Shown: positions 1 through 6,730 of the stretch, piece after piece
Numbering within the stretch: position 1 is the first letter of the stretch
Layout of the letters: each line of letters begins with the position of its first letter
From: Candidatus Poseidoniales archaeon
GTDB lineage: Archaea; Thermoplasmatota; Poseidoniia; Poseidoniales; Poseidoniaceae
Reading direction: 5' to 3'
DNA length: 10,794 nucleotides
NCBI GenBank assembly: GCA_009887135.1
Contig: QXYA01000089.1
Coordinates: forward strand, 1 to 10,794
Program-made: the position numbers and the translations under genes
Notes under the pieces: generated by a model
Databases searched by the model: none
Told to the model about the DNA's origin: nothing
The model's input: the letters and a program-made list of their open reading frames with translations, nothing else

Positions 1-210
1 CAATGGGCCAACCAACGATGGATTGCCGTAGGTGCTAATTGCGTTTGAATGGGTACCGTTCCAACCATATACAGTCGCAAGGGCCCCGCTTCCAACTTTT
101 TTAAATGTATTATATTCACGCTATCCATCCAATTACTCTTGAGTGAATGGGGGCGTTGCGATTGGCATGACAAAAGTGCCTTTATATTGAAAAAATGATA
201 TATCTACTCA
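1..210 (-). pseudogene. Possible decayed or partial gene running off the left edge
   Basis: On the minus strand the last 40 codons (120 to 1) are open and read like protein, containing a Gly/Ser/Thr/Asn-rich stretch with the string YGWNGTHSNA, as in secreted or beta-repeat proteins. Upstream in the same frame there is another protein-like stretch (180-136, ending PPFTQE), but the two are separated by stop codons at 133-135 and 121-123, with another stop at 208-210. No start codon precedes the 40-codon stretch. This fits a degraded gene or its tail cut by the window edge, but so short a stretch could be chance. I cannot name a family. Confidence 0.25.
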
Positions 211-315
211 ATAACCTAATACAAATAGATGAAGAATCATTCTGAGGGTGGCAATCAGGAAGACCATGCAAAAGATACGGCAGAAATAACATGTTCAAGA
301 CCAACTTTATGGGCA

Positions 316-399
316 TTAACGTTCTAGGTTCGCGGGCTGTAGCAACCCTCTATGAGGTTCAGTAAGGTCTTTTGATGTCAAAAGAGTTTGTTTGTTCAT
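316..399 (-). CDS. Possible leaderless micro-ORF, 27 residues
   Basis: ATG at 399 opens a 28-codon frame (begins MNKQTLLTSKDL, ends NLER). Its only real support is a strong archaeal TATA-like box on the same strand (420-428, CTTTATATA), whose centre lies about 25 nt upstream of the A of the ATG. That spacing is what a leaderless archaeal transcript needs. The peptide is polar, with no membrane segment and no recognised family. It lies just downstream of the stop of the 961-residue gene on the same strand. The frame stays open upstream to 558, overlapping the end of that gene, but only the portion after 399 has promoter support. It could be chance. Confidence 0.22.
   Translation of the reverse strand: MNKQTLLTSKDLTEPHRGLLQPANLER
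369..384. repeat. Near-perfect 16-bp dyad
   Basis: CTTTTGA and TCAAAAG form 7-bp arms around a 2-bp spacer. The dyad lies inside the possible micro-ORF, about 15-30 bp downstream of its predicted transcription start, a position where a dimeric repressor could bind. The spacer is too short for a good RNA hairpin without opening base pairs, so a DNA operator is more likely than a terminator. Function is inference. Confidence 0.3.
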
Positions 400-419
400 A
401 GATATTAAGCCACAACCGG

Positions 420-428
420 TATATAAAG
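420..428 (-). promoter_or_regulatory. TATA box-like element
   Basis: CTTTATATA on the minus strand matches the archaeal TATA consensus well. The expected start about 25 nt downstream coincides with the ATG at 399. It points away from the 961-residue gene, so if used it drives only the micro-ORF or a non-coding RNA reading toward the left edge. Confidence 0.35.
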
Positions 429-523
429 AAGTGTCCCCCTGCTGGAGTGGTGACTTTTGAGCGTTCGATAGAAATGGATTTATTTCAGAAACACCAGTTA
501 AAATTTTAATCAAATAATTGTAC

Positions 524-3409
524 TCATTCATTTTCGGTAAAATCCGAAAGGTACCCATGCTTTAATTGACCCCACAGAAGGGACATTGCTGGTTTATCTT
601 GATGTGTATTGATGTCCCTAAAAGTCGTGCTTGAAACGATCGTTCGGCCATCAAACACCACAGGGAATAAAACCAATCGACTCCATAAAATCCATTCTCG
701 ATCTGTGTTTTCACGTATACGTTGGAAGGCACGTTCGATTGTTTCTTGTGTATTTGGTAATGTATTCGCACTCCCCGAAGGTGCATCCTCGTCGAAAACA
801 CCCATCAGTTTCTTGTATTGTTCCCAGGTAAATTTGTATGGGACTTCGAATTTATTTGATAGCGGAGTCTGGATGAACGAATTCCAATCTTCATAATGAA
901 TACCTTCAAAATTAAGTCGGGTTCGAGCCATCTTTAGTATTGAGACCATTGAATACTCATGGCCTCTTCTCGGTAATCCGTTTGAGAGAAGATATTCGAG
1001 ATCTAAATCCCCACGAATAAGTTCCTTATCGTGGCGGTCATTGAAGTTCGCTGGATTGAAATGGATACCAAGATGTCCCTTCTGTTTTATGAGTATTTTT
1101 AATCTTGATAATATGTCATCATTAATCTCACATTGATAAAGTTCAGGATTTTTTTCAAAATAAGTTGCCTCGCTCTTCAGCCATTCACTGTGCATGAACT
1201 TCAAGAGAACGCGAACCTGATCGATAACCAGGACACTGCTGTCCTGATAAGGTTGGCGAAGTGGCTGTTCAAGCAACAAACGTGCGATCTGTTCAACACG
1301 GGCCGTGAGCACATACAAACGTGCAAACGAGACCCTCAACATCTGGTCGACAAGTTGAGCCTTGTCGTACAATTTTGAATTACCATCGTGCTGCAACACC
1401 CTCATCGGTGCCTGAGCAGCTTCTTGGGCCGCATGAATGATATCGTGAATGTGAATCGATTTCAAAGAAGACGGAAATCCACTGGTATCCACTGAAGATT
1501 GCCTTGCAGCACGATCAAGTCGGTCCTCAATATTGAATGGTGCTTGGTCAGCGATGAGATGTTCGATAAAATTCATCGAAGTCGCAGCAAACATGAGCGG
1601 GTCCATTCTATTGACGCGGTTGACATTTTTTCGGGAAAGAATGTTCTTTTTCAATTGAGCCTTAGTGTCGGCTGGCTCAGGAAGACGATGGCTCACAAAG
1701 GGCTTGTTGTTGGAGTTGCCTTTCAAATGACCAATGGAAAATTGTGGACGGTTTTTGACTGCGCCGCTGACTTTCCATGTGCTGTTTTTTCCCTCTTGAT
1801 TGAACATTTTTTCTAAATTTCCAAAGTAGTTATTTTCATCTGGTTCTTTCAAAATCAATTGCATGTACGCCATCAAAATTGATATCTGCGATTGGTTGAT
1901 AGAAGATTGAGGGAAATATTGCAAATGTTTGGATTTGTGATTCTCTTCCACGCCCCAAATCCAACGAGGCAGAAGTCCCACTTTGGAGGTGAACGGATTT
2001 AATTCTCTTGGATCACCAATCAAACGGATTAATCTCCCGAGGCCGGATGGGTTGCCTTGCGAGGCAGATCTATCAAACATGTCATTCATAGATGCTTTTC
2101 TGAAGAGTCCTCTGATTCTTGCTGGACAATCCCTTTCATCGTCCCATCCCATCTCGATGTACTCCTCTATCAGTTTCGATTTTTGTTGAATTTCTTCAAC
2201 AACATCTTTTGAGATTTTCCTCTCTTTTATTCCCTCCTTGAAGTAATTCAGTTTAGACATCTCTAGGAGAATCGCCGGAACAATATTTGAGAGAAGGATA
2301 CCCCTATCTTGTTTAAGCTTGGAAAGAACCATTTCCTTCATCCAAGCATCGGTTGTTGTGACGGAATCAACGACTTTTGTTAACTCTTCATTCAAATCAG
2401 TTATCTCGAGCGATAATCTCAATCGGAGGGAGAATTGGTTGATCGGTGATTTATCATCATCGCCATTCGTAGCCGTCTGATCTTTTTTGTCAGTCTTGAC
2501 AAAAGGCCTTGTTTCGTTGACAAGATTGTGGCACATCACGCGCAAGGTGCTTTCGATGTGAAGCACAGACGAGATGTGCAATTTTCCGGCAGAATCCCGA
2601 ATAAAACTCCCGATTGCATTGAAAATGTTCTTGAGTTTGTCCTTGTCCGAGTTCTGTTCAAACTCTTTCAATGTTTGAGACGCCGCATTCTTTGAATTGA
2701 GGGTGATTCTTTTGGAAATTTCAAACAAGGCACGTATCCATAATTCTGCTTCAGTGGCATCTGCTTCTGTACTTGGTTGAATTTCGCTAAACAACAACGG
2801 ACTGAACGAAATTAAACCCTTGACATCCCCTGGCATGAATGCCTTTTCGTGGATTTTCAATGTCGAACCTTGATTCGCCAGCATCAACGCTGGAGCGATC
2901 AAACCTCTTGCTCTCAACACCAATGTAGATTCATAGATGACCGCAATTTCCCACCAATTGACTGCAGATTCAGATTTGTTTTCTCGAATGATGGCATACC
3001 CCTGATTGACGACAAGATTCGTTAATTCTTGATTGACTCGACAGTACTCACTAAGTTCATGCTGTGTGATTGTCGTTTTTTGGCCGGCGAGGGCTTCGGC
3101 ACTAAGTTTACCGTTGAATGCGGTATTGATGCGGGCTATGATCCGGCGAAGGAGACAGATGTCATGCCATAGTTGAAAGGTTTTTTTTGAATGTTCAGCG
3201 TTATTCCATTCCGAAACTTTGCGAATCGTTTCTTTGCTTAACTCAAGAAGTTCTCTTGTAAGTCGTTCAATTCGTGCTTTGCGCCGGTTGTGCACTGGCC
3301 CATTTGATGAAGGTAGAACGCCATGTATGCAATCAACGATTGCGCTTGTAAGTGCGTTTGCTTCAAACAATACTGTGTGCGATTCACGGCCCATCATGTC
3401 CACTCTCAT
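524..3409 (-). CDS. Large predicted helical protein of unknown family, divergent to the nuclease operon
   Basis: A 961-residue protein with no signal peptide, no membrane segments and no Walker, helicase, methylase or PD-(D/E)XK motif that I can recognise, so I do not assign a function. It appears mostly alpha-helical, with charged helices near the N-terminus. A low-complexity Lys/Asp linker sits at about residues 303-322 (contains NGDDDKSP). The C-terminal third is richer in Trp, Tyr and His and includes WIWGVEENH and HIHDIIHAA. The frame is open to an ATG at 3463, but I choose the ATG at 3409 (MRVDMMGRES) because a TATA-like box at 3428-3437 places the transcription start almost on it. An ATG pair at 3397 and 3394 is an alternative. 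It shares a promoter region of about 145 bp with the NERD/Mre11/Rad50-like operon and is probably co-regulated with it. A scaffold, sensor or target-recognition subunit is possible but unproven. Confidence 0.8.
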   Translation of the reverse strand: MRVDMMGRESHTVLFEANALTSAIVDCIHGVLPSSNGPVHNRRKARIERLTRELLELSKETIRKVSEWNNAEHSKKTFQLWHDICLLRRIIARINTAFNGKLSAEALAGQKTTITQHELSEYCRVNQELTNLVVNQGYAIIRENKSESAVNWWEIAVIYESTLVLRARGLIAPALMLANQGSTLKIHEKAFMPGDVKGLISFSPLLFSEIQPSTEADATEAELWIRALFEISKRITLNSKNAASQTLKEFEQNSDKDKLKNIFNAIGSFIRDSAGKLHISSVLHIESTLRVMCHNLVNETRPFVKTDKKDQTATNGDDDKSPINQFSLRLRLSLEITDLNEELTKVVDSVTTTDAWMKEMVLSKLKQDRGILLSNIVPAILLEMSKLNYFKEGIKERKISKDVVEEIQQKSKLIEEYIEMGWDDERDCPARIRGLFRKASMNDMFDRSASQGNPSGLGRLIRLIGDPRELNPFTSKVGLLPRWIWGVEENHKSKHLQYFPQSSINQSQISILMAYMQLILKEPDENNYFGNLEKMFNQEGKNSTWKVSGAVKNRPQFSIGHLKGNSNNKPFVSHRLPEPADTKAQLKKNILSRKNVNRVNRMDPLMFAATSMNFIEHLIADQAPFNIEDRLDRAARQSSVDTSGFPSSLKSIHIHDIIHAAQEAAQAPMRVLQHDGNSKLYDKAQLVDQMLRVSFARLYVLTARVEQIARLLLEQPLRQPYQDSSVLVIDQVRVLLKFMHSEWLKSEATYFEKNPELYQCEINDDILSRLKILIKQKGHLGIHFNPANFNDRHDKELIRGDLDLEYLLSNGLPRRGHEYSMVSILKMARTRLNFEGIHYEDWNSFIQTPLSNKFEVPYKFTWEQYKKLMGVFDEDAPSGSANTLPNTQETIERAFQRIRENTDREWILWSRLVLFPVVFDGRTIVSSTTFRDINTHQDKPAMSLLWGQLKHGYLSDFTENE

Positions 3410-3427
3410 GACGCCACATAACGTGAG

Positions 3428-3437
3428 TATATTTAAG
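3428..3437 (-). promoter_or_regulatory. TATA box for the 961-residue gene
   Basis: CTTAAATATA on the minus strand. The box centre is about 24-25 nt from the A of the ATG at 3409, the standard archaeal TATA-to-start distance. This implies a leaderless or nearly leaderless mRNA and decides the start codon. Confidence 0.55.
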
Positions 3438-3445
3438 CATGTTAT

Positions 3446-3476
3446 GGTTGCATTCTCAAACACATTAAGGTTGCAT
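3446..3476. promoter_or_regulatory. Pair of GGTTGCAT direct repeats in the divergent promoter
   Basis: GGTTGCAT occurs at 3446-3453 and again at 3469-3476, each followed by a similar C/T-rich tail (TCTC, CTTC). The 23-bp period is about two helical turns, so both copies face the same side of the DNA. They lie upstream of both TATA-like boxes, close to the one for the minus-strand gene. A shared regulator site is an inference. Confidence 0.35.
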
Positions 3477-3526
3477 CTTCGCTCAGATTTAGCACATCAT
3501 AAACAAAAAAATCATTGCTAATGTTT

Positions 3527-3535
3527 GAAAATATC
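3527..3535 (+). promoter_or_regulatory. TATA-like box for the operon
   Basis: GAAAATATC, A+T-rich, is centred about 23 nt before the GTG at 3554. With no Shine-Dalgarno sequence ahead of that GTG, the first operon gene is probably translated from a leaderless mRNA. Confidence 0.45.
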
Positions 3536-3553
3536 TTAGCATAGGTTGATAAG

Positions 3554-4198
3554 GTGCGTTCCACTCGGCAAACCGTGCGGACCCAGTCAGAGTTCAGAAA
3601 GCTTCGTCGAGAAATGGCGCCTTACGTGGAAGTCATTGCAAAAATTGGTGCAACTACGGTCAAATCGATCTTCGATGATGTGTGGAACAAAGAGGAAAAG
3701 GACATCGGATTCGAAGAAGACGATGCTTGGATGTCTCGATTTCTTGCAAAAATGGTCATTGATGATCTCATCGAAGACCAAGAGCAGTCCCGAACCCCCA
3801 AAGACGTTACACTTCTACATCAAAACATAGTGGAATCGATGGCGACTGTATTGCTTCAATGCCTCAAAACTCGAGCGATCATCGTTGAAGGCTATGTTCC
3901 ATCGATGACGACAGAATACGTGGTCTCTGAGTTGGTGAAGATGGCTATCAATGATTCAAATCTGGACCGCGCTATAATTGCATGGCAATTATTAGAGGAT
4001 CTTTCGATGATCTTTGGGCCAGCTATGCGGCGGCTGGCTCCTGTTTTCACGTTAGCGAGAGAAGAAGTTGCTGAATCTAAGGACCCATCGTATGCTACAT
4101 TTGTGTTGATCGCCAACCTCGGAAATCGCAGGATTGATCAAATTCTTCTAAGAAAAATCGGGGCTGGCGATAAAGAGGAAGGTTGGTGGATCGCATGA
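3554..4198 (+). CDS. Predicted small helical protein of unknown family, first gene of the operon
   Basis: A 214-residue soluble protein. The N-terminus is strongly basic (Arg/Lys-rich to about residue 20, containing RKLRREM), followed by acidic helices (about residues 45-80, with many Asp/Glu) and then amphipathic helices containing LLQCLKTRAIIVEG and LVKMAINDSNLDRAIIAW. It ends GWWIA. There are no catalytic motifs that I recognise. The start is GTG with no ribosome-binding site, placed at the expected transcription start from the TATA-like box at 3527-3535. An ATG at 3614 (MAPYVEVI) is the alternative and would remove the basic tail. Its stop overlaps the next gene's ATG (ATGA at 4195-4198), so translation of the two is likely coupled. 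Its role in the nuclease module is unknown; an adaptor or regulator is possible. Confidence 0.75.
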   Translation: MRSTRQTVRTQSEFRKLRREMAPYVEVIAKIGATTVKSIFDDVWNKEEKDIGFEEDDAWMSRFLAKMVIDDLIEDQEQSRTPKDVTLLHQNIVESMATVLLQCLKTRAIIVEGYVPSMTTEYVVSELVKMAINDSNLDRAIIAWQLLEDLSMIFGPAMRRLAPVFTLAREEVAESKDPSYATFVLIANLGNRRIDQILLRKIGAGDKEEGWWIA

Positions 4199-5475
4199 TG
4201 AACATTTTCACGAATATAGGCTGGTATCTTAGGGCTTCAAAAGAACGGAAAAAGCCATCCGATGGAATGCGCATTGCTGCTGAGAAGGCCGAGCTGGACG
4301 TCTTGGACGCAATCGAGGAGATGCCCGGGGTCATTTCGGCTTGGCATGCGATCAGAATTCAAGATCCCACTCGCCGAATTGGTGCGGGCGAAGTCGATGT
4401 TATGGCCTTAACGAACAAGGGATTCGTTTGCATTGAAGTCAAGCACTGGACAGGAGCGGTTCAAATGATGGATGGAGACATTGTTCAAGAGAAGTTGCAA
4501 AAGAAACGCCCTGTTTTTGAACCCCTCGAGAAGAAGGCCGTACATCTCAAGCGATGTGCTCAAACCCTGATTCAGGATGATGCGCTCGAGGTAATTACGC
4601 TCGTCGTTTTGACAAACCCTAATGCGAAAGCCAGTCATGATGTCTTGCAACACCCCAGAGTAGCGACGTTGAAGTCCCTCTCCGAGAAAATCAATCGCGG
4701 GTTCAGCGACCACGAACCGCTCAGCACCCACACACTGAACAATTACACTCAACTAGCCGCTTGTTTCGGCACTTGGGATTCGCTGGAATATGAAGGAGGC
4801 GCAACGCACATCGGCGATTTTGATGATCAGTTGATGCCACAAGAGTGGAGCAGAGACAAATATCAAGACATCGAGATTTCTATCGCTCATGGATTTTGGA
4901 AAACCATTTTCTCAGGCCCGAAACTATCGATTCGCCTCACGGGCTGGGATGGTAAGGTGACGGTGGAGAACCTCACTCCGCCACTGCTCATCAAACACAC
5001 CTCACCATGGGAGAACGGTGGGATTGACGGCAAGGGACATTATCCTGTCTCTTATCTTCGAACCATAACTTATGGCTTCCAGTACGACGCTTTTGGAGAG
5101 CATCACGCACGGCGACTCGAGATGAACCTTCAATATCCGACAGAAGAACCATCCATCAGTCTTGACAAAGAAGTACATTTGAAGCGCAAACACAACGATG
5201 CTGGGCGCCCACCGAGGATCGACTATTCGCAAAAATTCTCACCGGGGAGTCGTCACAAAGGCACCATTGTCAAACACCTTATTGGCGATGATGGCAGCGT
5301 CTACGCTCTGCTAATTGCATTGGTCGAGCGCAAGGTAACTGGGATGCTCAAAATGAAAGAATTGAATCATCTCAATCCTGAAATATTTCAGATGTTCTAT
5401 GCGGAAGGGAAACCTGTTGATGTACAGGTTCTGAATTACAGCGGGCAAAAAAACATACAACTCACAACCAGGTGA
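4195..5475 (+). CDS. NERD-domain nuclease-like protein with C-terminal S1/OB domain
   Basis: A 426-residue predicted nuclease. The N-terminal NERD domain (about residues 22-120) has the family's PD-(D/E)XK-like pattern: Glu30 in the first helix, then GEVD with Asp68, then IEVKHWTG with Glu81 and Lys83 as the ExK pair. Such folds cut nucleic acid with a divalent metal; activity here is inferred. A beta-rich middle region (about 215-330) is unassigned. Residues about 345-424 read as an S1/OB fold (GTIVKHLIGDDGSVYALLIAL, then VTGMLKMKEL and VDVQVLN), a single-stranded nucleic-acid-binding domain. I choose the ATG at 4195, which overlaps the previous stop as ATGA and has a purine-rich GAGGAAGG stretch upstream; a TTG at 4183 also opens the frame. 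Its position just before an Mre11-Rad50-like pair suggests joint DNA processing. Confidence 0.88.
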   Translation: MMNIFTNIGWYLRASKERKKPSDGMRIAAEKAELDVLDAIEEMPGVISAWHAIRIQDPTRRIGAGEVDVMALTNKGFVCIEVKHWTGAVQMMDGDIVQEKLQKKRPVFEPLEKKAVHLKRCAQTLIQDDALEVITLVVLTNPNAKASHDVLQHPRVATLKSLSEKINRGFSDHEPLSTHTLNNYTQLAACFGTWDSLEYEGGATHIGDFDDQLMPQEWSRDKYQDIEISIAHGFWKTIFSGPKLSIRLTGWDGKVTVENLTPPLLIKHTSPWENGGIDGKGHYPVSYLRTITYGFQYDAFGEHHARRLEMNLQYPTEEPSISLDKEVHLKRKHNDAGRPPRIDYSQKFSPGSRHKGTIVKHLIGDDGSVYALLIALVERKVTGMLKMKELNHLNPEIFQMFYAEGKPVDVQVLNYSGQKNIQLTTR

Positions 5476-5480
5476 CACAA

Positions 5481-5585
5481 ATGAAAGAAAACAACAAAAT
5501 GAAAACTGAAGCGAACATGGAAGGTCCTACAGGACCCCATGCGATTTTGATTTACTTGATATACACTGAACAGGAGGTTTGTTGA
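5481..5585 (+). CDS. Small ORF of 34 residues inside the operon
   Basis: ATG at 5481 opens a 34-codon frame filling almost exactly the gap between the NERD gene and the Mre11-like gene. An AGGTGA ribosome-binding sequence (5470-5475, overlapping the NERD stop) lies 5 nt upstream, and its TGA stop shares one base with the next ATG (TGATG, 5583-5587). The peptide has a charged, Lys/Glu/Asn-rich first third (MKENNKMKTEANMEG), a GPTGPH turn, a short hydrophobic run AILIYLIY, and ends EQEVC. It could be a real micro-protein binding a module subunit, or a leader whose translation delivers ribosomes to the next start. No homologue is recognised; base composition alone would not prove coding. Confidence 0.5.
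   Translation: MKENNKMKTEANMEGPTGPHAILIYLIYTEQEVC
5572..5578 (+). promoter_or_regulatory. Ribosome-binding site of the Mre11-like gene
   Basis: AGGAGGT, a near-perfect complement to the 16S rRNA 3' end, with 6 nt before the ATG at 5585. It selects this ATG over the two in-frame TTG codons just upstream (5579, 5582). It also lies within the coding frame of the 34-codon ORF. Confidence 0.8.
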
Positions 5586-6730
5586 TGAGCATCAAGATTC
5601 TCGCAACCGGCGATTTCCAGCTGGACAAAACCTTCGGGACGCTTGGTGAGCATGCTGAAAGCTTTCGTAAACAGCTCATGGCCACCTTCAACCACGTGAT
5701 GCTTGAAAGCACCAAAGGTCATGACATCGTCGTCATTGCTGGAGACCTTTTTGACCGAATGGGAACGCCGATTCACATCATTCAAGAGGTCGCTAAAACT
5801 CTTGCAAAATGCCCGATTACGTGCGTCGTCCTCCCTGGAAACCACGATCCTGTCATCAGCGGAATCCCCAAGGCATTGAGCGAGGCTCTGAAAGCCAAGA
5901 ATGCAAGTCACGTCCATGTGGCGTTGAAGCGTGAGCCAATCCATTTCGAAGCGCTTGGAATGACATTGTATCCGGCGCCGCTCTTTCGTAAGGATGACAT
6001 CTCAAACCAATACGCTTGGATTCCAGCGCGAGAAGAAGGAGATGGGTTACGCGTAGCCCTCATGCACGGAGCTCTTACCACCCTGCCTAACGGGCTGATT
6101 CCTGAAGATGTCGCCAATCAGATGGACCTCGACCTCGTAATTTGCGGAGATCAACACGGTCCTTCATCGGGCGACTCAGAAGCATCACCATTGTTTAATC
6201 TTGAAACTTCGAAAGCTCGTCGCTTGTATTACGCAATGGCTCCGGAGGCACAAAACATCAGTCAGAACTTCACGGGAAGCGTTCTGAGTCTTGAGGTGGA
6301 CGATGCTCATGCAGTCATGGATGCATCGAGAATCGATGTCGGCGTCTTGCGCTTTGTAAACGGCACCGTAAACTTCGACGGTGAAAACGACATTGAGGAG
6401 CAACTTTCTTCATTCGTCGAACCGTACAACAAGCATCAGCCTGGACTGGTAAGTCTTCGGCTTGAACTCACAGGTGAAATCACACGCAATGAGTCGGTTG
6501 CACTGCAGGCTCAACTGGAAGACCTTGGGCGGCAATGGCCGCTTCTCGATTTGAAGAATCTGGTTGCCGTTCCTCAGGAGGATGCTGAACTCGCAGGTCC
6601 TGAAAACCCCCTCCAAACAATGATCCAAGATGCCCTTCATGCTTCTGATGCTTCTGAAGAATTACGAGCCAAAGTCATTGAGTTGCTACCAATTATCATC
6701 GGAGGTGCGACTAATGCTCAAAAATATTGA
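5585..6730 (+). CDS. Mre11/SbcD/YhaO-like metallophosphoesterase (DNA exonuclease subunit)
   Basis: A 381-residue calcineurin-like phosphoesterase. Motifs in order: GDFQLD (Asp10, Gln12), GDLFD (Asp54), GNHD (Asn86, His87), MHGA (His161) and GDQHG (Asp189, His191), then a beta-rich stretch with FTGS typical of the Mre11 core. In this family the two-Mn centre cuts DNA with a partner ATPase of the Rad50 type, encoded next. Compared with canonical Mre11, the motif I His is Gln12 and the first His of motif V (G-H-x-H) is Asp189; both can still bind metal. The C-terminal 130 residues, ending in helices before GGATNAQKY, are where Mre11 proteins usually contact the Rad50 coiled coil. The start is fixed by AGGAGGT 6 nt upstream. 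The end overlaps the ATPase gene by 17 nt. It is most like the YhaO class, but the canonical archaeal Mre11 cannot be excluded from one sequence. Confidence 0.92.
   Translation: MSIKILATGDFQLDKTFGTLGEHAESFRKQLMATFNHVMLESTKGHDIVVIAGDLFDRMGTPIHIIQEVAKTLAKCPITCVVLPGNHDPVISGIPKALSEALKAKNASHVHVALKREPIHFEALGMTLYPAPLFRKDDISNQYAWIPAREEGDGLRVALMHGALTTLPNGLIPEDVANQMDLDLVICGDQHGPSSGDSEASPLFNLETSKARRLYYAMAPEAQNISQNFTGSVLSLEVDDAHAVMDASRIDVGVLRFVNGTVNFDGENDIEEQLSSFVEPYNKHQPGLVSLRLELTGEITRNESVALQAQLEDLGRQWPLLDLKNLVAVPQEDAELAGPENPLQTMIQDALHASDASEELRAKVIELLPIIIGGATNAQKY
6701..6707 (+). promoter_or_regulatory. Ribosome-binding site of the Rad50-like gene
   Basis: GGAGGTG with 6 nt before the ATG at 6714, inside the end of the Mre11-like gene. 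It fixes the start 84 nt downstream of the longest possible frame (6630), whose extra residues do not resemble an ATPase N-terminus. Confidence 0.8.

Noticed and set aside
421..470. Partial likeness of the reverse complement around 430-465 to 10505-10530 (GTCACC, AGCAG, GGGG, ACTT in the same order)
   Set aside because: It needs a 5-nt gap and covers only about 25 nt. Too short and gapped to call a third repeat copy without a search.
400..558. Upstream extension of the minus-strand micro-ORF to an ATG at 558
   Set aside because: It would overlap the end of the 961-residue gene on the same strand in another frame, with no promoter or ribosome-binding site to support that start.
1499..1816. 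105-codon plus-strand frame inside the 961-residue gene
   Set aside because: It is antisense to a long continuous frame that has promoter support, and has no start signal of its own.
3410..3463. 18-codon N-terminal extension of the 961-residue protein
   Set aside because: The TATA-like box 3428-3437 lies inside this extension, so an mRNA started from it could not include the ATG at 3463.
5552..5944. 130-codon minus-strand frame opposite the Mre11-like gene
   Set aside because: It covers the GDLFD and GNHD coding region on the opposite strand and has no start signal. It is a shadow of the real gene.
6630..6713. 28-codon N-terminal extension of the Rad50-like protein
   Set aside because: A strong GGAGGTG lies 6 nt before the ATG at 6714, and MLKNIEQLIVRDIRNW is a normal SMC-type N-terminus. 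The extension just reads the Mre11-like gene in a second frame.
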